This document shows, one piece after another, positions 1-5,909 of a DNA stretch of 8,241 bases. Position 1 is the first letter of the stretch; every line of letters begins with the position of its first letter. This stretch comes from Methylacidiphilum sp. GTDB lineage: Bacteria > Verrucomicrobiota > Verrucomicrobiia > CAIQCK01. A program made the translations under genes and the position numbers. The notes beneath the pieces were generated by a model. That model did no database searches, was not told the origin of the DNA, and was given only the letters and a program-made list of their open reading frames with translations. Where the stretch lies: assembly GCA_020718125.1 (NCBI GenBank), contig DYDC01000112.1:1-8241 (forward strand), in the 5' to 3' direction.

Positions 1-1
1 A

Positions 2-47
2 CCCGGCGTTGAAACGCCGGGCTATTCTCGACCGTCCCTTTCGGGAC
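2..47. repeat. Double-hairpin REP-like element
   Basis: Two perfect short hairpins lie 12 bases apart. The first has an 8-bp stem, CCCGGCGT (2-9) with ACGCCGGG (14-21), closed by a TGAA loop. The second has a 5-bp stem, GTCCC (34-38) with GGGAC (43-47), closed by a TTTC loop. Neither is followed by a T-tract, so an intrinsic terminator is unlikely. Paired GC-rich hairpins in intergenic DNA are the usual form of REP/BIME elements mobilised by RAYT-type transposases. No transposase and no second copy is in the window, so the repeat class is inferred. The reading frame of the next gene is open through this element, but that part has no protein-like character. Confidence 0.55.
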
Positions 48-143
48 TTGGCGCGGGTGTCAAGTTGCGCCCGCAGCAAAATTGGCATCGCAGAAAAGTT
101 TTGCCTTCGACCGCCGAGCCGATACAGTAACCGACCACCTGCC

Positions 144-1088
144 ATGAAAACTGAATCTGTTCATTTCGTCGCGGCCCGGAAGGTCGAGGTCCGTGAGATC
201 GAGGTCAACGATCCCAAGCCACACGAGGTCCAGGTGCTCTGCAAGGCCGGCGGCATCAGCGCGGCCGACGTGGCGTTGTTCACCGAAACCGCCAGGCGCC
301 CCTACCCTTTCGTCGGCGGGCACGAAGGCATCGGCCAGGTCATCCGCGCCGGCAGCGACGTGAAAAGCGTCCGACCCGGCGAATATGTCACCTGCGCTGC
401 GTGGCAGAAGCTCCAGAACGTGGACGCCTCACGCGCTCACAAGATACCCGGCGAGCCTGAAGACCCGGCGCTCTGGCTGGTTGAGCCGGTCGCCTGTGTC
501 GTCAACGCGCTCCATGATGCCGACGTCCAGCCCGGCGATCGTGCGATCGTGCTCGGCGCGGGATTCATGGGCCTGACCATTACGCAGTTGCTCTCGCGGT
601 ATCCGGTTTACGAACTCATTGCCGCCGACCTCAAGCCGCAAAACCTCACGCTGGCGACGCAGTTTGGCGCGACAGAGACGGTCAATACCTCGACCAAGGA
701 CGGCGAAGCGCGGCTGAAGGCGTTGGCGGGCGAATCGTTCGATTTGGTCATCGAAACCGCCGACGCGCAGCAAACGCTCGACTTGGCGACCCAACTGGTC
801 CGCCGCGGCGGCCGGCTCTGCATCTTTTCGTGGCACCACGCGCCGCGGCAGGTGGACGTGGGCACGTGGCACGCGAAGGGTCTGCGCGTCCTGAACGCCA
901 ACCCGGCAATGGCCGGGGACTCGGCTCAAGCCGCCAACTTCGAGCGCGCGGTGCGCTGCATGTGGCGGGGGTTGATTGACCTCAAGCCGCTGGTGACGCA
1001 CCGCCACAAGTTTGCCGAGGCACAAGCCGCATTGGAATTGGCCGCCAGGAAACCAGACGGTTACATCAAGGGCGCGCTGACGTTTTAG
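144..1088 (+). CDS. Medium-chain (zinc-type) alcohol/polyol dehydrogenase-like protein
   Basis: A 314-residue NAD(P)-dependent oxidoreductase of the medium-chain dehydrogenase superfamily, probably cytosolic, substrate unknown. The GroES-like domain spans about residues 1-115, with GGHEGIGQV at 58-66 and LVEPVACVV at 112-120. The nucleotide-binding fold follows, with VLGAGFMG at 136-143 and an acidic AADLKPQ that suggests NAD. Glu-114 in the LVEP motif matches the sorbitol/threonine dehydrogenase type of zinc site. The position normally held by the first zinc ligand, Cys in GICGSD, is Ser-39 in GISAAD. The four-cysteine structural zinc lobe is absent, which explains the length below the usual 340-350. 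ATG at 144 was chosen because conserved sequence begins there. An in-frame codon at 9 would add 45 residues running through the hairpin repeat. No good ribosome-binding site is seen. It converges on the methyltransferase gene. It could be a zinc-free reductase or a diverged polyol dehydrogenase. Confidence 0.85.
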   Translation: MKTESVHFVAARKVEVREIEVNDPKPHEVQVLCKAGGISAADVALFTETARRPYPFVGGHEGIGQVIRAGSDVKSVRPGEYVTCAAWQKLQNVDASRAHKIPGEPEDPALWLVEPVACVVNALHDADVQPGDRAIVLGAGFMGLTITQLLSRYPVYELIAADLKPQNLTLATQFGATETVNTSTKDGEARLKALAGESFDLVIETADAQQTLDLATQLVRRGGRLCIFSWHHAPRQVDVGTWHAKGLRVLNANPAMAGDSAQAANFERAVRCMWRGLIDLKPLVTHRHKFAEAQAALELAARKPDGYIKGALTF

Positions 1089-1089
1089 G

Positions 1090-1152
1090 CGTGACACGTA
1101 AAACGTGAAGTCTGAACTCGGACATCACGTTTTACGGTTTTGCGTTTCACGG
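1090..1152. repeat. Mirrored 7-bp repeat array with a 12-bp perfect inverted repeat, possible bidirectional terminator
   Basis: Between two convergent genes, CGTAAAACGTGA (1097-1108) and TCACGTTTTACG (1125-1136) form a perfect 12-bp stem with a 16-base loop. The left arm reads as heptamers CGTGACA, CGTAAAA, CGTGAAG, then the degenerate TCTGAAC and TCGGACA. The right arm carries the complementary type: TCACGTT, TTACGGT, TTTGCGT, TTCACGG, with one 8-base step. The end of the right arm overlaps the stop codon of the methyltransferase gene (1147-1149). Position and symmetry fit transcription termination in both directions. The 7-bp periodicity resembles short tandemly repeated repetitive sequences of other bacteria. 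Both roles are inference. Confidence 0.6.
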
Positions 1153-1860
1153 CTCACCACGGTTCTTCCCCTTACCCGTCAGCGGCACGAACCGCACCGG
1201 CTCCCCCACGTGTTTCCGCACGGTGCCGTCGGCCAGTTTCTCCGTGACCACCATATACTGCATCGTCCACACGCCACCCACCGGGAGCACCAGTCGGCCG
1301 CCGGGTTTGAGCTGCTTCACAAACGGTTCCGGCACATGGTCCGGGGCGGCGGTGACGATGATCGCGTCAAACGGCGCCTCCTCCGGCCAGCCTCCGTAAC
1401 CGTCACCGTGGCGCACCCGCACTTGCGTGTAGCCGAGCCGTTTCAGGTCCGCCGCCGCGCGCATTGCCAGAGGCTCGACGATTTCAATGGTATAGACATT
1501 CGTCTTCGTGACTTCGGCAAGCACCGCGGCTTGATAACCCGAGCCGGTGCCGATCTCCAACGTCTTCGCGCCGGGTTTCAGCCGGAGCAATTCAGTCATA
1601 TAAGCGACGATGTAGGGTTGCGAGATCGTCTGGCCGTGGCCGATTGGCAACGGGTGGTCATTGTAGGCCTCTGCCCGCACATGGAGCGGCGCCAATTCGT
1701 GCCGCGGCACCGTCCGCATCGCGCGAAGCACGGCTGCGTCCGCAATGCCTCGGGCAGCGATTTGCTCCACGACCATCCGCTCGCGTTGGCTGGTCCAGTC
1801 CTCGCCACTGACAATCCCCCCTGCCAGCAGCACCGCCACGACTGGCGCAATGGGTCTCAT
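1147..1860 (-). CDS. pcm: Protein-L-isoaspartate O-methyltransferase, exported form
   Basis: A 237-residue S-adenosylmethionine-dependent methyltransferase that methylates isoaspartyl residues in aged proteins so that they can revert to aspartate. Family signatures are present in order: GHGQTIS at 74-80 (substrate/active-site loop), LEIGTGSGYQAAVLA at 101-115 (AdoMet motif I), YTIEIVEP at 123-130 (acidic motif II), HGDGYGGWPEEAPFDAIIVTAA at 151-172 and LKPGGRLVLPVG at 184-195. The catalytic domain starts near residue 22. Residues 1-19 (an Arg, then a hydrophobic run rich in Val, Ala, Leu and Gly ending VSG) look like a Sec signal peptide, so the mature enzyme probably acts in the periplasm. 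Such versions are known beside the cytosolic enzyme in Gram-negatives. ATG at 1860 is the start that supplies this leader. The upstream region has a TAAAAT box (1876-1871) but no convincing -35, and little Shine-Dalgarno. The gene is divergent from the YbaK-type gene. Confidence 0.93.
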   Translation of the reverse strand: MRPIAPVVAVLLAGGIVSGEDWTSQRERMVVEQIAARGIADAAVLRAMRTVPRHELAPLHVRAEAYNDHPLPIGHGQTISQPYIVAYMTELLRLKPGAKTLEIGTGSGYQAAVLAEVTKTNVYTIEIVEPLAMRAAADLKRLGYTQVRVRHGDGYGGWPEEAPFDAIIVTAAPDHVPEPFVKQLKPGGRLVLPVGGVWTMQYMVVTEKLADGTVRKHVGEPVRFVPLTGKGKNRGEP

Positions 1861-1935
1861 GTGATGGCCTATTTTACCACCGATTGCCTTCCGCCACGAG
1901 GGGCGTTAGGTTCTGCTGCAACAGAAAGAAGAAAG

Positions 1936-1943
1936 AAGGAGGT
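1936..1943 (+). promoter_or_regulatory. Strong ribosome-binding site that sets a GTG start
   Basis: AAGGAGGT is a near-perfect anti-16S match. It ends seven bases before GTG at 1951, an ideal spacing. It decides the start of the YbaK-type gene: an in-frame GTG at 1942 lies inside the site itself, and the frame upstream is only the complement of the methyltransferase gene. No other gene in the window has a comparably strong site. Confidence 0.8.
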
Positions 1944-1950
1944 GAGCGAA

Positions 1951-2436
1951 GTGACAGCACTCGAACACATCGAGCAATATCTGAAACAGCGGAAGGTCCG
2001 ATACGAAGTCATCCATCACGCCCGCGCGTTCACGGCACAGCAGGTGGCGCAGGCCGAGCACGTGCCCGGCAAGATGCAGGCGAAGGTGGTCGTGTTGACC
2101 GGCAATGGCAGCTTCTACATGGCCGTGCTGCCGGCCAGTTGCCACGTGGCCGTGGAGGAGTTTGCCAAGGTCGTCGGCCGCGCATGTCGTCTCGCGACGG
2201 AGGCGGAGTTCGAGAACCTGTTCCCGGACTGCGAGGTTGGCGCGATGCCGCCCTTCGGTAGTTTCTACAACCTGCCGGTGTATGCCGATGCCTCGCTGCA
2301 AGAGGACGACGAGATCGTCTTCCAAGCGGGCACACACACCGAGTCGGTCAAGGTCGCGTGGAACGACTTCGTGAAGCTGCAGCATCCCATCATGGCCCAC
2401 TTCGGCAAGTCGCCAAAACCGGCCAAGCTTGCGTAA
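1951..2436 (+). CDS. YbaK/EbsC-family aminoacyl-tRNA deacylase-like protein
   Basis: A 161-residue single-domain protein of the YbaK/ProX editing family. Members hydrolyse mischarged tRNAs in trans, for example Cys-tRNA(Pro) or Ala-tRNA(Pro), in the cytosol. The domain covers about residues 20-150. Lys-45 in QAKVVVL occupies the place of the essential YbaK lysine. GAMPPFG at 97-103 corresponds to the conserved G-x-x-x-P-F/L-G substrate loop. NLPVYADASL and EIVFQAGTHTESVKV near the C-terminus match the strand order of the family. The N-terminus (LEHIEQYLKQRKVRYEVIHH) is the usual opening of stand-alone deacylases. The start is GTG, fixed by a strong ribosome-binding site. Which tRNA is edited cannot be told from the sequence. 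ispE follows after 97 bases on the same strand and may be co-transcribed. Confidence 0.88.
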   Translation: MTALEHIEQYLKQRKVRYEVIHHARAFTAQQVAQAEHVPGKMQAKVVVLTGNGSFYMAVLPASCHVAVEEFAKVVGRACRLATEAEFENLFPDCEVGAMPPFGSFYNLPVYADASLQEDDEIVFQAGTHTESVKVAWNDFVKLQHPIMAHFGKSPKPAKLA

Positions 2437-2533
2437 ACCAGACCGGGCGGCGGCGACTCTCACGCCGTCGCTGCGCCGTGCATGGGTGTTTCGTCTTGAT
2501 TGGCGGGCTTCTTTACGCCAAAACGCCAGCGAC

Positions 2534-3418
2534 ATGACGAAGACGCTGACTCTGCGCTCGCCGGGGAAAATCAACTTCGGCCTCGACATCATCCGCAAGC
2601 GGCCGGATGGCTTTCACGACCTCGAAAGCATCATGGTGCCGCTCACCGTTTGCGACGAGATGGAGTTCGAGCCGCGCGACGCCGTCCACGGCATCACGAT
2701 GGAGTGCGACGCCCCCTCCTTGCCGACCGACACCGGCAACCTCGTCGTGCGCGCCGCCCTCGCCTTCCGAGACAAGTTCAAGGTTTCCGCCGGCGCGCAC
2801 ATCAAACTCCGTAAGCGCGTCCCCATCGCCGCCGGCATGGGCGGCGGCAGCGGCAACGGCGCGGTTGCACTCACCGGGCTGAATCAACTCTGGGAGCTTG
2901 GCCTGACGCCAGATCAGCTTCATCCGCCAGCCGCCGCGCTCGGCTCCGACTGCGCGTTGTTCCTCGACCCGAAGCCGTCGTTCTGCCACGGTCGCGGCGA
3001 ACTGGTCGAACCGCTCACCGACGCCGAGGCCGCGACGCTGCGGCGCGCGCACTTCGTCCTCGTCAACCCCGGCTTCGGCATCTCCACCAAGTGGGCCTAC
3101 GAGAACGTGAGGCCTTTCTTGACGGGCCAAAGCGGGGCCATTAAGGTCGTCCGCGATGCGCTGGCGCGCGGCGATCTCGCGGGCGCGGCGCGGGCCATGA
3201 TCAACACGCTCGAAGGCCCCGCGCTGCGGAAGCATCCGATTCTGGAACTGTTGAAGGAATCGCTCGCCAAGAACGGCTGCGTCGGCACGATGATGAGCGG
3301 CAGCGGCGCGACGGTGTTTGGCGTCGCGACCGACCGCGCGAGCGCCGAGCGCGCGATGAACGCTGCGCGCGCCGAGTTCGGCGACAGGATGTGGTTCGCG
3401 GTCGCGCAGGCGTTCTGA
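2534..3418 (+). CDS. ispE: 4-diphosphocytidyl-2-C-methyl-D-erythritol kinase
   Basis: A 294-residue GHMP kinase that phosphorylates CDP-methylerythritol at the 2-hydroxyl with ATP, the fourth step of the MEP route to isopentenyl diphosphate, in the cytosol. SPGKINFGLDI at 9-19 carries the substrate-contacting Lys-12. RPDGFHDLES at 23-32 is the IspE signature, with Phe instead of the usual Tyr. The ATP loop PIAAGMGGGSGNGA lies at 97-110, LGSDCALF at 136-143 holds catalytic Asp-139, and MMSGSGATVFGV is the C-terminal GHMP motif. The length is normal. ATG at 2534 was chosen because the family begins a few residues before SPGK; an in-frame ATG at 2429 would add 35 residues unlike the family and overlap the preceding gene. 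The ATP loop departs from the common GLGGGSSxAA by losing the second Ser. There is no clear ribosome-binding site. tRNA-Gln follows after 29 bases. Confidence 0.93.
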   Translation: MTKTLTLRSPGKINFGLDIIRKRPDGFHDLESIMVPLTVCDEMEFEPRDAVHGITMECDAPSLPTDTGNLVVRAALAFRDKFKVSAGAHIKLRKRVPIAAGMGGGSGNGAVALTGLNQLWELGLTPDQLHPPAAALGSDCALFLDPKPSFCHGRGELVEPLTDAEAATLRRAHFVLVNPGFGISTKWAYENVRPFLTGQSGAIKVVRDALARGDLAGAARAMINTLEGPALRKHPILELLKESLAKNGCVGTMMSGSGATVFGVATDRASAERAMNAARAEFGDRMWFAVAQAF

Positions 3419-3447
3419 AATCTCAGATTTGAGACTCAGTTTTCGGT

Positions 3448-3521
3448 TGCCCGGTGGTGTAATGGTAACACAGCGGCCTTTGGAGCCGTTTTTCATGGTT
3501 CGAATCCATGCCGGGCAGCCA
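3448..3521 (+). tRNA. tRNA-Gln (anticodon TTG), CCA encoded
   Basis: A full cloverleaf can be drawn. The acceptor stem is TGCCCGG (3448-3454) with CCGGGCA (3511-3517). The D stem is GTG/CAC (3457-3459, 3469-3471) with GG in the loop. The anticodon stem is GCGGC (3473-3477) with GCCGT (3485-3489). The seven-base loop CTTTGGA places anticodon TTG at 3480-3482. The T stem is CATGG/CCATG around TTCGAAT (3499-3505). Discriminator G3518 and a weak U1-A72 pair are known glutamine identity elements. CCA is encoded at 3519-3521. The tRNA reads CAA, and CAG by wobble. It probably shares a transcript with ispE. Confidence 0.97.
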
Positions 3522-3545
3522 CTCTCACGACATGGATTTTCCCGC

Positions 3546-3594
3546 GCTTGCCCGCACCCATTCCCCACATCCCCGGCTGGCAGGCGGGTCAAGC
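3546..3594. repeat. Long-loop inverted repeat between tRNA-Gln and the DUF5989 gene
   Basis: GCTTGCCCGC (3546-3555) is complementary to GCGGGTCAAGC (3584-3594) except for one bulged T at 3589. The loop is 28 bases. It lies between converging transcription units (tRNA-Gln rightward, carbamoyltransferase cassette leftward), where a terminator or RNA-stabilising fold is expected. There is no T-tract on either strand directly after the stem, so intrinsic termination is doubtful. Confidence 0.35.
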
Positions 3595-3614
3595 ATGGTT
3601 GCCCCCGTCCGCTC

Positions 3615-3773
3615 TTAGAAAAACGGATACAGGAACGGGGCGATGGCGGAGGACTGGACGAAGATGATGAGCGCGCCCATCAACACGAGGATCACCAGCA
3701 GCGGCACGAGCCACCACTTCTTCTCCCGCATCGCAAATTGAACCAACTCACCTATCAACGATTGTTTCGCCAT
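3615..3773 (-). CDS. DUF5989-family single-helix membrane protein
   Basis: A 52-residue protein: a short amphipathic start (MAKQSLIGELVQFAMREKKWW), one hydrophobic helix at about 22-40, and the tail SSAIAPFLYPFF. The REKKWWLVPLL entry into the helix and the SAIAPFLY ending are the hallmarks of DUF5989, a family of about 50 residues with no known activity. It is often encoded next to NodU/CmcH carbamoyltransferases, and the small SxtK of saxitoxin clusters is of this kind as far as I recall. ATG at 3773 was chosen because the family opens there, with AAGGA eight bases upstream. The longer in-frame start at 3836 would overlap the carbamoyltransferase. The gene is last in the leftward cassette, 26 bases after the carbamoyltransferase stop. 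It may anchor the enzyme to the membrane; that is inference. Confidence 0.8.
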   Translation of the reverse strand: MAKQSLIGELVQFAMREKKWWLVPLLVILVLMGALIIFVQSSAIAPFLYPFF

Positions 3774-3799
3774 GATGTCCTTGCTTCGCCAAGTTCCTT

Positions 3800-5578
3800 C
3801 TAGTCCGCCGGGATCGCCGCCGGCGCGTGACTCCATTCCAAGTTGACGCTCTCGCGCATCCCCTTCTCGAAATCCACCGACTGGTCCTTGTGCTGGAGCA
3901 TGTAGCTGCCCATCACCAGCACGTCAATGCCGGTCTTCACGAACGTGTTGTAGGCGTTCTCCGGCGTGGTCACGATCGGTTCGCCGCGGACGTTGAAGCT
4001 GGTGTTGAGGATCACCGGCACGCCGCTGACCTCGCCCCAGCGTTTGATCAACTCGTAGTAGAGCGGCACGATGTTCGGCTCGACGGTCTGGACGCGGCCG
4101 GTGCCGTCCTCGTGCGTGACGGCCGAAAGCTTCGCCCGCCATTCCGGCCGGACCTGCGGCACCAAGAGCATGTAGGGCGAATCAAACCCTTCCGGCATGT
4201 CGAAGTAGATGTGCGCCTTCTCCTTCAGCACGCTCGGCGCGAACGGCCGGAACCATTCGCGGAACTTCACCTTCGCGTTGATGATGTCCTTCATCTTCGG
4301 GTTGCCGGGATTGGCCAGGATGCTGCGGCTGCCCAGCGCCCGCGGCCCGAACTCCTGCCGTCCCTGGAACCAGCCGATGACCTTGTCCTCGGCGATGGCC
4401 TTCACCGTCCGCTCCACCAGTTGCTCGCGCGAGAGCTTCTCATACTTCGCGCCGACCCGATCCAGCGCCGCCTGTATCTCCGCGTCGCTGTAGGCAGGCC
4501 CCCAAAACGCGTGGTGCATCGTAAACTTGCGCGGCTGGCCGCGGACGCAGTTCCACACCCAAAACGCCGCGCCGAGCGCTCCGCCGTCATCGCCCGCCGC
4601 GGGCTGGATGAAGATGTTCTTGAAGCCCGTCCCCTGCTTGAGAATCTTCCAGTTCGCCACGCTGTTGAGGCCGACGCCGCCGCCGATGCAGAGCGCGTCG
4701 CACTGGTAACGCTCGTGAACCGCCCGGGCCATGTTGATCATGATCTTCTCGACCGCAGCCTGGCCGGAGCGGGCGATGTCGTAGTGATACTTCGTCAGTT
4801 CCGTCTCCGGCTTGCGCGGCGGCTCGCCAAAAAGCCGCTCCCACCGGTTGAGCATCGTGTTCTCGCTCCAGTGATGGGCGTAATAGTCCATGTTCAGGCG
4901 GAAGCTGCCGTCGGCCTTGATGTCCACCAGTTGCAGGAACTGGTCGAGATACTTCGGCTCGCCGTAGGGCGCCAGACCCATCACCTTCCACTCGGCATCG
5001 TTGACTTTGAAACCGAGATACGCCGTCAGCGCGCTGTAGAACAACCCCACCGAGTGCGGGAACTCGATCTTCTTCTCCAGCACGACCCGGTTGCCCTCGC
5101 CGTAGCCGATGCAGGTCGTGTCCCACTCGCCCACGCCGTCGGCGGTGATGATGGCCGCCCTCTCGAACGGCGACACCAGAAACGCGCTCGCCGCGTGGCT
5201 CATGTGGTGGCCGCAAAACAGGATGTCCTTGTCCGTGTTGAGCTTCTTCTGGATGTAATGCCGGATGCGGATCTTGTCCTTCATCCAGATCGGGATCGCC
5301 TTCAGAAAACCCTTGTAGCTGTGCGGCCACGTGCCCAGCGCGCAGAGCAGGATGCGGTCGAACTTCACGAACGGCTTCTCGTAAAAGACGATGTGGTCCA
5401 CCTGCTCCAGCGTGATGCCCGCTTGTTTCAGGCAAAACTCGATGGCCAGATTCGGGAACTCGGAGTCGTGTTTCCGGCGGCTGAACCTCTCCTGCGCGCA
5501 GGCGGCCGCCAATTCGCCATCGCGCACCAAGGCCGCCGCCGCGTCGTGATAAAAGAAACTGAGACCGAGGATGTTCAT
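3800..5578 (-). CDS. O-carbamoyltransferase, NodU/CmcH/SxtI family
   Basis: A complete 592-residue carbamoyltransferase. Family members make carbamoyl-AMP from carbamoyl phosphate and ATP, then pass the carbamoyl group to a substrate hydroxyl (nodulation factors, antibiotics, saxitoxin). The N-terminal Kae1-like domain opens with GLSFFYHDAAAAL and carries GHHMSHAASAF at 123-133, whose histidines bind iron/metal, plus ADGVGEWDTT at 146-155 and IGGGVGLNSVAN at 298-309. The C-terminal YrdC-like domain has GRQEFGPRALGSRSILANP at 406-424, RPFAPSV at 444-450 and NTSFNVRGEPIV at 525-536. All key motifs are intact. ATG at 5578 lies seven bases after the stop of the SxtJ-like gene and has no Shine-Dalgarno site, so translation is probably coupled. 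No tailoring or secondary-metabolite genes are nearby, so the substrate cannot be named; a lipid, glycan or small metabolite are all possible. Confidence 0.94.
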   Translation of the reverse strand: MNILGLSFFYHDAAAALVRDGELAAACAQERFSRRKHDSEFPNLAIEFCLKQAGITLEQVDHIVFYEKPFVKFDRILLCALGTWPHSYKGFLKAIPIWMKDKIRIRHYIQKKLNTDKDILFCGHHMSHAASAFLVSPFERAAIITADGVGEWDTTCIGYGEGNRVVLEKKIEFPHSVGLFYSALTAYLGFKVNDAEWKVMGLAPYGEPKYLDQFLQLVDIKADGSFRLNMDYYAHHWSENTMLNRWERLFGEPPRKPETELTKYHYDIARSGQAAVEKIMINMARAVHERYQCDALCIGGGVGLNSVANWKILKQGTGFKNIFIQPAAGDDGGALGAAFWVWNCVRGQPRKFTMHHAFWGPAYSDAEIQAALDRVGAKYEKLSREQLVERTVKAIAEDKVIGWFQGRQEFGPRALGSRSILANPGNPKMKDIINAKVKFREWFRPFAPSVLKEKAHIYFDMPEGFDSPYMLLVPQVRPEWRAKLSAVTHEDGTGRVQTVEPNIVPLYYELIKRWGEVSGVPVILNTSFNVRGEPIVTTPENAYNTFVKTGIDVLVMGSYMLQHKDQSVDFEKGMRESVNLEWSHAPAAIPAD

Positions 5579-5585
5579 GGGATCG

Positions 5586-5885
5586 CTAGAACGGACGCGC
5601 CGCCTCCTCCATCGCGTGGGGCAACGGCTTCACGTCCTCCCAATAGCTCGCGGCGTGCGGGTCCAGCTTCAGCCGCAGCCGCTTCTTGCCGGCGATCAAC
5701 GCGAAGATCGGGATGATGAGGAAATACAGCAGCGTCAGCAGCAGGTTCGTCTGCCAGACGCCGAGCCGGTGCGCGATCTTCTTCCACCGCTCCCAAATCT
5801 CGCGGAACGGCATGAACAGACGAAGCGCCAGCACGAGGACGCCCAGCGCGGCAAAAAAGTATGCAATCCACCATAGTTTTCTCAT
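5586..5885 (-). CDS. SxtJ-like small membrane protein
   Basis: A 99-residue protein with two hydrophobic segments, about 3-25 (LWWIAYFFAALGVLVLALRLF) and 48-67 (LLLTLLYFLIIPIFALIAGK), separated by a basic loop FREIWERWKKIAHRLG. A polar C-terminal tail contains WEDVKPLPHAMEEAARPF. The W-x-x-x-A-x-x-L-G motif with WQTNLLLTLLYFLIIPIFA, and its place directly before a carbamoyltransferase, match the SxtJ family of unknown function seen in saxitoxin and other carbamoyltransferase loci. Identification rests on context and this pattern, not on an alignment. It is shorter than the usual SxtJ of about 130 residues. ATG at 5885 has no clear ribosome-binding site. It probably forms a membrane docking partner for the enzyme with the DUF5989 protein, which is inference. 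Confidence 0.65.
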   Translation of the reverse strand: MRKLWWIAYFFAALGVLVLALRLFMPFREIWERWKKIAHRLGVWQTNLLLTLLYFLIIPIFALIAGKKRLRLKLDPHAASYWEDVKPLPHAMEEAARPF

Positions 5886-5909
5886 GTCAGCACAAAAATG
5901 ACGCCTACA

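Noticed and set aside
101..128. TTGCCT - 16 bases - TACAGT as a promoter for the dehydrogenase
   Set aside because: Each box matches only four of six consensus bases, the leader would be only about nine bases, and there is no supporting ribosome-binding site.
429..1097. A 222-codon minus-strand open frame opposite the dehydrogenase
   Set aside because: Shadow of the plus-strand gene, with no domain in its translation.
1105..1950. Upstream extension of the YbaK-type reading frame by 282 codons
   Set aside because: It is antisense to the methyltransferase gene. The strong ribosome-binding site at 1936-1943 and the family's N-terminus place the start at 1951.
3421..3434. TCTCA-GATT-TGAGA hairpin after ispE as a terminator
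   Set aside because: It has only five mostly weak pairs and no clean T-tract, and it sits 14 bases before the tRNA, so termination there would silence the tRNA.
2513..3592. A 359-codon open frame on the minus strand across ispE and the tRNA
   Set aside because: It crosses the tRNA gene and mirrors ispE, and has shadow-type composition.
3827..5716. A 629-codon open frame on the plus strand opposite the carbamoyltransferase gene
   Set aside because: It is the complement of an intact, motif-complete gene. GC-rich codon use keeps the opposite frame open, and its translation is Arg/His/Val-rich with no recognisable domain.
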